Part shown: positions 16,569 through 23,982 of the stretch, in pieces | How positions within the stretch are numbered: the first letter of the stretch is position 1 | Layout: every line of letters starts with the position of its first letter | DNA from: UBA5796 sp040752455 | Lineage (GTDB): Bacteria > Chloroflexota > Anaerolineae > Anaerolineales > Villigracilaceae | Length of the DNA stretch: 64,000 nt | Direction: 5' to 3' | Assembly: GCA_049324115.1 (NCBI GenBank) | Contig: JBMOMN010000010.1 | Location: 76,041-140,040 of the forward strand | Position numbers and translations under genes: made by a program | Notes under the pieces: generated by a model | Databases searched by the model: none | What the model saw: the letters and a program-made list of their open reading frames with translations, nothing else | Told to the model about the DNA's origin: nothing

Positions 16569-17446
16569 TTTGGGAAAGGATCGGACGCGGCGCGGGCAAA
16601 GGCTTCTTCGATTTCCGCCGCGACTTCGGACTCGATGCGAGCGCGCACGTCCTCGCCCAGGCGCGGGGCATGGACCGCCAGTGGGTCTTTGGCCTTGAAG
16701 GCGGCGATCTCCGCCGGGTCGCGCACGTCGTCGCCTTTGCTGTGGGCGGAGAATCGGTACGTGCGCAGGATCAGGCCTGCGGGTCCGGTTTGGTTTCGGG
16801 CGTAGCCGAGCGCTTCGGCCGCGGCGGCCCGGACCTCCAGCACGTCGGTCGTGTCGCGTTCCCAGGCCGGGATGTCGAAGGCCGCGAAGCGTCCGCAAAT
16901 GGAGCCGGAGAGGGCCAATTCGACGGGAGTGGTCTGGGCGTAGCGGTTGTTCTCGACCACGAAGACCACCGGCAATTTCCAGAGCGAGGCGATGTTCAGG
17001 CTTTCGTAGAAAACGCCCTCGCCGAGGGTGCCGTCGCCGGTGAAGACCAGCACGACCTTGCCGGTGTGTTGGGCTTTTTCGGCCAGGGCCATCCCGGTTG
17101 CCACCGGGACAATGCCGCCCTGGATGCCGTTGGAGTAGAAGTTGCGCCACTGGATGTGCTGGCTGCCGCCCCGCCCGCCGACCAGCCCGGTGGCCTTGCC
17201 CATCAGTTCGGCGGCCAGGTGGTAGGGGTCGCCGCCGTAGGCGATGAAATGGCCGTGACAGCGGTGATTGCTGAAAACCACGTCGCCGGGGTCGGCGGCG
17301 GAAAATATCCCGGCCGCGTCGGCTTCCTGCCCGATATAGGCGTGGGTGGTGCCGAAGAGCCTGCCGGTGGAAAACTCGGCCAGGGCGCGCTCCTCGAAGC
17401 GGCGGATGCGCAGCATGGTTTTGTAGAGGGAGTGGTTGTCAGGCAT
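16565..17446 (-). CDS. 2-oxoacid dehydrogenase-type E1 component, alpha subunit
   Basis: 293-residue alpha subunit, slightly short for the family. The thiamine diphosphate motif is complete: GDGTLGEGVFYESLNIA followed by LPVVFVVENN. Also visible are YIGQEADAAGIFSA, SNHRCHGHFIAYGGD, the GGRGGSQHI loop and a phosphorylation-loop-like YRFSAHSKGDD. It is first in the operon with E1beta (ATGA overlap) and the lipoyl-acyltransferase fusion. A TATAAT box lies 10 nt before the ATG. It resembles acetoin- and surface-sugar-associated E1 proteins more than the housekeeping pyruvate dehydrogenase. No E3 or standard E2 gene is in the window. Confidence 0.92.
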   Translation of the reverse strand: MPDNHSLYKTMLRIRRFEERALAEFSTGRLFGTTHAYIGQEADAAGIFSAADPGDVVFSNHRCHGHFIAYGGDPYHLAAELMGKATGLVGGRGGSQHIQWRNFYSNGIQGGIVPVATGMALAEKAQHTGKVVLVFTGDGTLGEGVFYESLNIASLWKLPVVFVVENNRYAQTTPVELALSGSICGRFAAFDIPAWERDTTDVLEVRAAAAEALGYARNQTGPAGLILRTYRFSAHSKGDDVRDPAEIAAFKAKDPLAVHAPRLGEDVRARIESEVAAEIEEAFARAASDPFPK

Positions 17447-17456
17447 GGCGTCCCCG

Positions 17457-17462
17457 ATTATA
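17457..17462 (-). promoter_or_regulatory. -10 box of the E1alpha operon
   Basis: TATAAT on the minus strand, 10 nt before the E1alpha ATG. Confidence 0.55.
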
Positions 17463-17514
17463 ATGCACCCGTTTCCGCAAAACGGAAAACTTCACCACCC
17501 CTGAGGGGGAAGCC

Positions 17515-18276
17515 ATGGGACTCGCCGACCTTCACCTCCACACCACCCACAGCCATGATGGGACTTTTACCCCCCGCGCTGCCCTGTCCAGAGCCGTCGA
17601 GTGCGGGTTGGATGTGCTTGCCATCACCGACCACAACGTGATGAGCGGGGCGTTCGAGGCCCTGGAACTGGCCCCGGAATACGGGATCGAGGTCGTCCCC
17701 GGCTGCGAGATTTCGACCGCCGAAGGGCATCTCGTGGCCCTTTACATTACCCAACCGGTCCCGCCCGGACTTTCGCTGGCCGCGACCGTCCGAAAAGTGG
17801 CCGAACAGGACGGGTTGTGCGTCGTCGCCCACCCGACTTCCTGGAAAAGCCCGGCCAGCCTCAGCCTGGCAGCCATCCAGCACGCCCTGGAACAGCCCGG
17901 CATCGCCGAAACCCTGGTCGGGATCGAGGCTTTCGTGGCCGGGTCGTGGTACACCCTGCGCCATCCCGCCCTGAGCCGCTTCGTCCACAAATCGGGGCTG
18001 GTCCCGGTCGGCGGGAGCGACGCCCACGTCCTGCGCGCTCTCGGCCTGGTCAGGACCGGGTTCGCCGGGAAGACCGCCGCCGACCTGCGGGCCGCGCTCA
18101 TCGAAAAGTCGGTCCAGGTCCGCCAAACCCGGCAGGTCAGCGTGCTCGGGCTGGTCGCCGAGTGGCTGTTCCGCTACCAGTTGCGCCGCAGCGGGTGGAT
18201 CACCTGCGCCCCCAGTCCCGAATTCGCCCCGCAAATGCAATACCGCCCGGAAAAGGTGGCCGTCCGCCGCGATTGA
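17515..18276 (+). CDS. PHP-domain metal-dependent phosphoesterase
   Basis: 253 residues, PHP fold. Metal-ligand motifs in order: DLHLHTTHSHDG at the N-terminus, AITDHNVMSG, VPGCEIST, VVAHPTSW and GGSDAHVLRALG. Members hydrolyse small phosphoesters such as nucleoside 3',5'-bisphosphates or other phosphoesters; this specific substrate cannot be read. The start ATG 17515 is preceded by GAGGGGGAAGCC. It is divergent from the E1alpha operon, sharing a 68-bp intergenic region, which gives weak support for a link. Confidence 0.88.
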   Translation: MGLADLHLHTTHSHDGTFTPRAALSRAVECGLDVLAITDHNVMSGAFEALELAPEYGIEVVPGCEISTAEGHLVALYITQPVPPGLSLAATVRKVAEQDGLCVVAHPTSWKSPASLSLAAIQHALEQPGIAETLVGIEAFVAGSWYTLRHPALSRFVHKSGLVPVGGSDAHVLRALGLVRTGFAGKTAADLRAALIEKSVQVRQTRQVSVLGLVAEWLFRYQLRRSGWITCAPSPEFAPQMQYRPEKVAVRRD

Positions 18277-18307
18277 GCCGGGCCGGTCCATTCCAAAGTC
18301 CTCATGG

Positions 18308-18313
18308 TATAAT
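18308..18313 (+). promoter_or_regulatory. -10 box of the LysM-protein gene
   Basis: TATAAT ends 10 nt before ATG 18324; no plausible -35 at 16-18 bp. Confidence 0.5.
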
Positions 18314-18323
18314 CCCAAGCCGT

Positions 18324-19460
18324 ATGAGCCCAGAATCCGAATCAAAAACCAAGATTTGCCCAACCTGCGGCACGCGGTTGAGCGAAAATGCCACCCGCTG
18401 CCTGGTCTGCGGCAGCGAATTCAGCGCCAAAGCTGAAACCAAATCCCAAAGCACGGTCCAGGGCAGCCGCATGCCCGAACTGACCCTCAGCCTGCCGGCC
18501 GCCCTCGGGCTGCTGGTGCTCTTCCTGAGCATCGGCGCGGCGGTGGTCTTCTTCGCCCTGCGCGCCAACACCCCAACCGGCGAAACCGCGACCACCGCCC
18601 CGGATGTGACCGTCACCTCCACCCCGACCGTCACCCCCACCGCCACCGAAACCCCCATCCCACAGCCGACGCCGACCTTCACCGCCTTGCCGCCCATAGA
18701 GTACACGGTCGCCACCGGGGACTTTTGCAGCACGATCGCAGCCTTTTTCAACGTCTCGATCCAGAGCATCGTCATCCTGAATAACCTGCCGGCCGAATGC
18801 CCCCTGTCCGTCGGGCAGCGCATCCTGGTCCCCCAGCCCACGCCCACGCCACTCCCGCAAGCGACCGCCACCCTGCCCCCGGCGGAAGCCACCCGGGCCG
18901 CCTGCGACAAGGTCGTCGTCACCGTGCAGGAAAACGACACCCTTTCCAGCATTGCTGATACTTACGCCGTCCCGCAGGAGGCGATCAAAGCCTACAACGG
19001 CCTGAGCACCGATACGGTCTTCGTGGGATCGTCGTTGACCATCCCGCTCTGTGAACGGGCGGCCACCCCGGGTCCGACCCCGACCCCGACCACCCCGCCC
19101 CCGTACCCGGCCCCCAACCTGCTCCTGCCTGCGGACGGCGCCTCCTTCACCCTGGCGCAGGATACCATTACCCTGCAATGGGCTTCCATCGGCACCCTGC
19201 GCGACAACGAAGCCTACAAAGTCGTGGTCGAAGACGTGACCGAAGCCCAGGGACGCAAGATCACCGAATACGTGACCGACACCAAGTTCATCGTTCCGGT
19301 CACGTTCCGCCCGCAGGCCGACATCCCCCACATCATGCGCTGGTGGGTGGTGGCCGTCCGACAGACCGGCACCGACGACCAGGGCCAGCCCATCTGGACC
19401 GAAGCCGGCGCGGTCAGCCTGCCCCGGGCCTTCTCCTGGCTGGGCGTGGCGAACCCGTAA
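18324..19460 (+). CDS. Membrane-anchored LysM-repeat protein with N-terminal zinc ribbon
   Basis: 378 residues. An N-terminal zinc ribbon (CPTCGTRL...CLVCGSEF, residues about 10-32) is followed by a transmembrane helix (LPAALGLLVLFLSIGAAVVF, about 53-76), a Thr/Pro-rich linker, LysM domain 1 (YTVATGDFCSTIAAFFNVS...GQRILVPQP), a second linker, LysM domain 2 (VTVQENDTLSSIADTYAVP...GSSLTIPLC) and a C-terminal beta domain. The zinc ribbon should face the cytoplasm and the LysM modules the cell surface, where LysM binds peptidoglycan or other GlcNAc polymers. ATG 18324 is used because it starts the zinc ribbon; the frame is open upstream only as the shadow of the PHP gene. Confidence 0.85.
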   Translation: MSPESESKTKICPTCGTRLSENATRCLVCGSEFSAKAETKSQSTVQGSRMPELTLSLPAALGLLVLFLSIGAAVVFFALRANTPTGETATTAPDVTVTSTPTVTPTATETPIPQPTPTFTALPPIEYTVATGDFCSTIAAFFNVSIQSIVILNNLPAECPLSVGQRILVPQPTPTPLPQATATLPPAEATRAACDKVVVTVQENDTLSSIADTYAVPQEAIKAYNGLSTDTVFVGSSLTIPLCERAATPGPTPTPTTPPPYPAPNLLLPADGASFTLAQDTITLQWASIGTLRDNEAYKVVVEDVTEAQGRKITEYVTDTKFIVPVTFRPQADIPHIMRWWVVAVRQTGTDDQGQPIWTEAGAVSLPRAFSWLGVANP

Positions 19461-19477
19461 ACCGAATTGAAACACCA

Positions 19478-19511
19478 GGCCCCCAACTTCTCTACAGGTT
19501 GGGGGCTTTTG
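19478..19511. terminator. Rho-independent terminator
   Basis: GCCCCCAAC pairs with GTTGGGGGC, then TTTT; serves the LysM gene and possibly the convergent gene at 19535. Confidence 0.8.
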
Positions 19512-19534
19512 CTTTAATCGTCAGGATCACCCGC

Positions 19535-20209
19535 TCACACGATCCGGTCTTCGATCTCCCAGGCGTGGTCCAGGATATGCCAGGCGGCCCGGCGGACGTA
19601 GAAACGCAGCGGCCAGATCACCCCGCCGCGTGGACCCTGCTCCGGCAAGCCATCGGACATAGCCGCGTCAAGCGCCTTTTGGATCGAGTCCCGCATGCGG
19701 GCGATCTCCCCAGCCGGATCATCCCCTCCGATTTTATGCTTCCAGGCGATCCGGGACAGGTATGACTGATCCGCCCCGAGGACGTGATCCAAAATCCTGT
19801 CCAGGTCCCTGCCACCGCCGCGCGGACCCTTTTGGAGTTCCCTCCCTTCGGCCTTCTCCACCGCCTGATCGAAAGCCCGCCAGCAGGCCAGCAACACAGA
19901 CCGCAGCCGCTCGAACTCCGCCCGGTCCAGCGGCTCCCGGTCGGCGTCCAGGATGATATCCGGCGCGCCGAAATTGGTCGTGATGTTGCCCGCATGCCGT
20001 TCGATCACGCTGAAGCCGGAAACATCTACCGGGGGTTGGAACCCGACCCCCGCGTCCTGCAAGACCCGGGCGTAACGCGGCCCGCAATCGAGCAGCACCC
20101 GAAGCGCCGACTCCTCGTCCCGCCCGCTGCGGCACCAGCCGGGCCAGTCCACTGCGCCCGTAAAAGCCTTTTTCTTGCCGGTTTCGAGAAACACTTTGAT
20201 GGGGATCAT
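19535..20209 (-). CDS. DinB-like helical-bundle protein
   Basis: 224-residue cytoplasmic protein. The C-terminal part has His residues spaced as in DinB/YfiT metal-binding bundles (DRILDHVLGADQSYLSRI, then YVRRAAWHILDHAWEIEDR). The N-terminal 60 residues (IPIKVFLETGKKKAFTGAVD) form a separate small beta domain rather like HicB-type folds. ATG 20209 is chosen over a GTG two codons upstream because GGAG then sits 7 nt before it. Function unknown; DinB-like proteins often act in thiol-linked transferase or stress reactions. Confidence 0.6.
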   Translation of the reverse strand: MIPIKVFLETGKKKAFTGAVDWPGWCRSGRDEESALRVLLDCGPRYARVLQDAGVGFQPPVDVSGFSVIERHAGNITTNFGAPDIILDADREPLDRAEFERLRSVLLACWRAFDQAVEKAEGRELQKGPRGGGRDLDRILDHVLGADQSYLSRIAWKHKIGGDDPAGEIARMRDSIQKALDAAMSDGLPEQGPRGGVIWPLRFYVRRAAWHILDHAWEIEDRIV

Positions 20210-20351
20210 GGTCACACTCCACTGAACGAGCGGCAGGAACGTCGCGAAGGCTTAGCCGGGAAAATTGGGCCGCCTCAGCCAACCTTCGAGACGGTATCCA
20301 GCCGATAAATTTGGTTGGAACCATTATAGCCCCGCTCAAAGAAAAATAAAA

Positions 20352-20391
20352 AAACTTCGGAAGTCTTTCTCTTGAAGGACTTCCGAAGTTT
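20352..20391 (-). terminator. Terminator of the mdh-gltA operon (ACTTCGGAAGT stem)
   Basis: AAACTTCGGAAGTC pairs with GACTTCCGAAGTTT; a run of T follows on the minus strand. The same stem is reused at 27.45 and 32.1 kb. Confidence 0.8.
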
Positions 20392-20396
20392 CAGGT

Positions 20397-21698
20397 TTAC
20401 TTCGCTGCTGCGTCTTCCAGCATCCTGGTCGTCAGCGATTTGGGGCGTTCGATGGGCTGGCCGAGGGCACGCGCCCAAACATAATTGGCGGTCACGCCCA
20501 GGGCGCGGCCGACGCCGAACAGCACCGTGTAGAAGTCGAACTCGGTCACGCCGTAGTAGTATTGCAGCGTGCCGGAGATGGCGTCCACGTTGGGGGCCGG
20601 GTTCTTGGCCTTGCCCTGCTCCTTGAGCACCTGCGGCACGACTTCGAAGACCATGTCGGCGATCTGCACCAGGGTATCCTGCGGGAAGCGCTCCCTGGCA
20701 AACTTCATCTGGGCCGTGAAGCGCGGGTCGGGGACGCGCAAGACGGCGTGGCCGTAACCGGGGATGACCTTGCCGCTTTCGAGCGTATCCCAGGCATATT
20801 TGCGGAGCTGCTCCTTGGTCGGCACGCCGCCGAACATATCCCGCACGCCGATCAGCCAGCCCAGGCATTCCTGGTTGGCCAACCCGTGCAAGGGACCCGC
20901 CAGGGCGTTCAGCCCGGCCGAGAAGGCGTAGTAGATGTCCGAGAGGGTGGAGCCGGCCAGGTGGGTGGCGTGGGCCGAAGCGTTACCGGACTCGTGGTCG
21001 GAATGCAGGATGAAGTACAGCCGGGCCAGATCGGCGTAGCCCTTTTCGTCGGCCACGCCCATCATGCGGGCAAAGTTGGCACCCATGTCGAGGCCGGGAT
21101 CGAGTTGGGGTTCGGCCCCGTCGCGGTATTTCAGGTTATAGATAAAAGCGGCCACCACCGGCAATTTGGCGGTCAGGTTGAGCGAATCTTCCAGGGCCGG
21201 GATCCAGTACTCGTCCTTTTTCATCCCTTCCTGGTAGCGGCGGGCGAACTCGGACTGGGTCTGCAAGGCCTGGACCGCCACCGTGAAAAGCGTCATCGGG
21301 TGGGTCTCTTTGGGCAGGGCGCGCAGCATTTTGAAGACGTAAGCGGGGACCTCGCCGCGCTTGAGCCACGAGGCCTCGACCGCCAGGGCCTCGTCTTTGG
21401 TGGGGACTTCGCCGGTCATCAGCAGGTAATACAGCCCGCCGACGTAGGGCATCTCGGCCCCCTCGGGTTTGGGCAGGGCGGCCAGGACCTCGGGGATGGA
21501 CATGCCTCGGAAACGGATGCCCTCCGCCGGGTCCACGAACGAGATGTCGGTGACCAGGCCGCGCACGTCGCGCATCCCGCCGTAGACCTGACCGATCGTC
21601 ACCTCGCCCACGACCACGTCCCCATGTTCCTTGACCAGTTTCTTGACGCGTTCGCGCCATTCGGGAAGCATCCCGGCAATCTTGTCGTGCAATACCAT
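20397..21698 (-). CDS. gltA: Citrate synthase
   Basis: 433 residues. Condenses oxaloacetate and acetyl-CoA. Catalytic and binding motifs: HSDHESGNASAHATHLAGS, GPLHGLANQECLGWL (active His), GYGHAVLRVPDPR (active His) and NVDAISGTLQYYYG (catalytic Asp). The HSDHE and GYGH forms and the length match the mitochondrial-like, citrate-synthase I type rather than the short hexameric type. AAAGGAGAGC lies before the ATG. It follows mdh with 61 bp between, so the two consecutive enzymes of oxaloacetate use are co-transcribed. Confidence 0.95.
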   Translation of the reverse strand: MVLHDKIAGMLPEWRERVKKLVKEHGDVVVGEVTIGQVYGGMRDVRGLVTDISFVDPAEGIRFRGMSIPEVLAALPKPEGAEMPYVGGLYYLLMTGEVPTKDEALAVEASWLKRGEVPAYVFKMLRALPKETHPMTLFTVAVQALQTQSEFARRYQEGMKKDEYWIPALEDSLNLTAKLPVVAAFIYNLKYRDGAEPQLDPGLDMGANFARMMGVADEKGYADLARLYFILHSDHESGNASAHATHLAGSTLSDIYYAFSAGLNALAGPLHGLANQECLGWLIGVRDMFGGVPTKEQLRKYAWDTLESGKVIPGYGHAVLRVPDPRFTAQMKFARERFPQDTLVQIADMVFEVVPQVLKEQGKAKNPAPNVDAISGTLQYYYGVTEFDFYTVLFGVGRALGVTANYVWARALGQPIERPKSLTTRMLEDAAAK

Positions 21699-21722
21699 GT
21701 AAGCTCTCCTTTAGACAATATT

Positions 21723-21752
21723 GGAGTCCGAAATCAGGAGATTTCGGACTCC
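21723..21752 (-). other. Hairpin between mdh and gltA
   Basis: Perfect 13-bp stem GGAGTCCGAAATC/GATTTCGGACTCC with a 4-nt loop and no T run. It probably stabilises or processes the mdh part of the mRNA rather than ending transcription. Confidence 0.6.
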
Positions 21753-21759
21753 GGTACAA

Positions 21760-22695
21760 CTAAAGAGTGACCAAATTCTTGAGCGCCTGGATGGATTCGC
21801 TCACCGCCGCCGCCGACTTTTCGAGGGTGGCTTTTTCGTCAGCATCCAGGTCGTATTCGATGATCTTTTCGATGCCCTTGCGTCCGAGCATGACCGGCGC
21901 GCCGAAGAAGATGTCGTTCAGGCCGTATTCGCCCTGCATGTAAGCCGCAGCCGGGACGATAAGGTGCTTGTCCTTGAGGATGGCTTCGACCATCTGGGCG
22001 ATGGCAGCCGAGGGGGCGTAATAGGCTGAGCCGGTCTTGAGCAGGGCCACGATCTCGCCGCCGCCTTTGCGCGTCCGGTTGACGATGGCCTCCAAACGGT
22101 CAGCCGGCAGGTAATCCCGGAGCGGGACGCCGGCGATGTTGGAGTGGCGGGTAAGCGGGACCATTTCGTCCCCGTGGCCGCCGAGCACGTAGCAGTTGAT
22201 ATTTTCCACGCTGACGCCGGTTTCCATGGCGACGAAGGCCCGCATCCGGGCCGAATCGAGCACCCCGGCCTGCCCGATGACACGCTGGGCGGGCAGGTTG
22301 CCGACCTTCATGGTCAGGTAGGCCATGGTGTCGAGCGGGTTGGTCAGGATGACGAAGATGGCGTTTGGGGAGTATTTGAGCGACTCGGTGGTGGCGGTGG
22401 TGACGATGGACGCGTTGGCCGAGAGCAGGTCTTCGCGGGACATGCCGGGCTTGCGCGGCAGACCGGCGGTGATGACGACGATGTCGGAGCCGGCCGTGGC
22501 TGAGTAATCGTTGCTGCCGGTAATAGTCACGTCTTTGCCGACGACAGGCATGGCCTCGGCCAGGTCGAGCGCCTTGCCCTGGGGCATCCCTTCGACCACG
22601 TCTACCAGTACGAGGTCAGCGATTTCGCGTTCGGCCAGCCAATGGGCCGCGGTGGAGCCGGTCATCCCGGCGCCGATAATAGAAACTTTTGCCAT
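21760..22695 (-). CDS. mdh: Malate dehydrogenase, LDH-like type
   Basis: 311-residue NAD-dependent dehydrogenase. The Rossmann start is KVSIIGAGMTGSTAAHWLA, with an acidic residue after the second strand (LVLVDVVEGMPQGKALDL) favouring NAD. Substrate-site Arg residues lie in GLPRKPGMSREDL, with the catalytic Asp in VLDSARMR and His in VLGGHGDEMVPL. These features and length fit the LDH-like malate dehydrogenases of bacteria such as Chloroflexus. Co-transcribed with gltA. A palindrome at 22734-22750 lies in its promoter region. Confidence 0.93.
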   Translation of the reverse strand: MAKVSIIGAGMTGSTAAHWLAEREIADLVLVDVVEGMPQGKALDLAEAMPVVGKDVTITGSNDYSATAGSDIVVITAGLPRKPGMSREDLLSANASIVTTATTESLKYSPNAIFVILTNPLDTMAYLTMKVGNLPAQRVIGQAGVLDSARMRAFVAMETGVSVENINCYVLGGHGDEMVPLTRHSNIAGVPLRDYLPADRLEAIVNRTRKGGGEIVALLKTGSAYYAPSAAIAQMVEAILKDKHLIVPAAAYMQGEYGLNDIFFGAPVMLGRKGIEKIIEYDLDADEKATLEKSAAAVSESIQALKNLVTL

Positions 22696-22733
22696 AGTGC
22701 CTCCAAAAGGGTTGAATTGCGGGCGTACTATAC

Positions 22734-22750
22734 TACACTAAGGTAGTGTA
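22734..22750. promoter_or_regulatory. Palindrome upstream of mdh, possible operator
   Basis: TACACT-N5-AGTGTA, next to a TATAGT-like -10 on the minus strand about 35 nt before the mdh ATG. The binding factor is unknown. Confidence 0.35.
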
Positions 22751-22846
22751 ACACAGTCTCTTTTGTCACATTTTTGTCGTGAGTTTCAAGTGACAGGCGG
22801 CAGTGGAGACGTAAAAAATGAGTACAAGGGTCCCTCTTGCGAAAAT

Positions 22847-22889
22847 AAAAAGGATGTTTGCAGCGGATCGGCTGCGAACATCCTTTTTG
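22847..22889. terminator. Bidirectional Rho-independent terminator after trxB
   Basis: AAAAAGGATGTTTGCAGC pairs with GCTGCGAACATCCTTTTTG; it ends in T runs on both strands. Confidence 0.88.
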
Positions 22890-22891
22890 TT

Positions 22892-23881
22892 CTACTCGTT
22901 CACAGAAATTTTTGTTTCTGCGTTTTCGAGCCAGCGGTTGGCCTGGATGGCTGCGGCTGCGCCCATCCCGGCGGAGGTGACCACCTGCCGGAAGTGCGGG
23001 TCGGCGGCCTCCCCGGCCGCGAACACTCCGGGGACGCTGGTCTCCATCAGCATGTTGATCACCAGGTAGCCCTGGCTGTCCATCTCCAGTTTGCCTTCGA
23101 AGATCTGGGTGTTGGGCGTGTGGCCGATGAAAATGAACAACCCGTCGGTCTCGAGGGTGGATGCTTCACCGGTCTGGGTGTTTTGCAGTTTCAGGGCGGT
23201 GACTTTCTCGTCGCCGACCACTTCGGTCACGATGGTGTTCCAGATGAATTTGACCTTGGGGTTCTCGAAAGCGCGTTTCTGCAAAATAGCCCCGGCCCGC
23301 AGCTCTTCGCGGCGGTGGACGATGGTCACCTGGCTGGCGTAGCGGGTCAGGAACAGGCCCTCTTCCAGGGCGCTGTCACCGCCGCCGACCACGACCACCT
23401 TCTTGTCCTTGAAGAACCAGCCGTCACAGGTGGCGCAGTACGAGACGCCCTTGCCGGTCAACTCGCGCTCGCCGGGGATCGCCAGTTTCCGGGGCGTCGC
23501 GCCGGTGGAGATGATGATCGAATCCGCCAGGTACACACCGTTGGTGGTCGTGACCCGGTACGGGCGCCGGGAAAAGTCCACGCTTTCGGCGGTATCGAAC
23601 TCGACCTGGGCGCCGAAATGCTCGGCCTGTTTCTGGAACAGCTCGCCCAGTTGCGCCCCGCCCACGCCCTCCGGGAAGCCGGGATAGTTTTCGATGGTAT
23701 AGGTCAGGGCCGCCTGGCCGCCGAGTTCGATCCCGGTCAACACCACCGGGGACAGCTCGGCCCGGGCGGCGTAGAGCGCGGCTGAAAATCCCGCCGGGCC
23801 GGAACCAATCACCAGCACCTTGACGTGCCGGGGTTCGCCGCCGTTGGGAGAAGAGGTTGAGACATTGCCTAAATTGAACAT
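22892..23881 (-). CDS. trxB: Thioredoxin reductase (TrxB-type flavoprotein)
   Basis: 329 residues. FAD-binding GSGPAGFSAALYAARA, redox-active CATC in GVSYCATCDGWFF, NAD(P)-binding GGGDSALEEGLFLT with HRREELRA (basic residues favouring NADPH), and the C-terminal FAD motif GVFAAGEAADP. The last differs from the usual GDV/GDC form (Glu for Asp). It has a 19-residue N-terminal extension before KVLVIGSGPAG. Monocistronic: terminator directly downstream, and a divergent secreted phosphoesterase upstream. Confidence 0.93.
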   Translation of the reverse strand: MFNLGNVSTSSPNGGEPRHVKVLVIGSGPAGFSAALYAARAELSPVVLTGIELGGQAALTYTIENYPGFPEGVGGAQLGELFQKQAEHFGAQVEFDTAESVDFSRRPYRVTTTNGVYLADSIIISTGATPRKLAIPGERELTGKGVSYCATCDGWFFKDKKVVVVGGGDSALEEGLFLTRYASQVTIVHRREELRAGAILQKRAFENPKVKFIWNTIVTEVVGDEKVTALKLQNTQTGEASTLETDGLFIFIGHTPNTQIFEGKLEMDSQGYLVINMLMETSVPGVFAAGEAADPHFRQVVTSAGMGAAAAIQANRWLENAETKISVNE

Positions 23882-23982
23882 TGATTTCCTCGATCCAAGA
23901 GTTTCTGGTCTTTAGATGCGATTTATATTAGTAGTATTACGCTTTGCATTGTATCAGATGCGGGGGGAGATAAAAAGTTGCG

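Noticed and set aside
22767..22784. CRP/FNR site near TTGTCACATTTTTGTCGTGAG
   Set aside because: The half sites face outward (TCACA...GTGA), opposite to the required TGTGA-N6-TCACA order.
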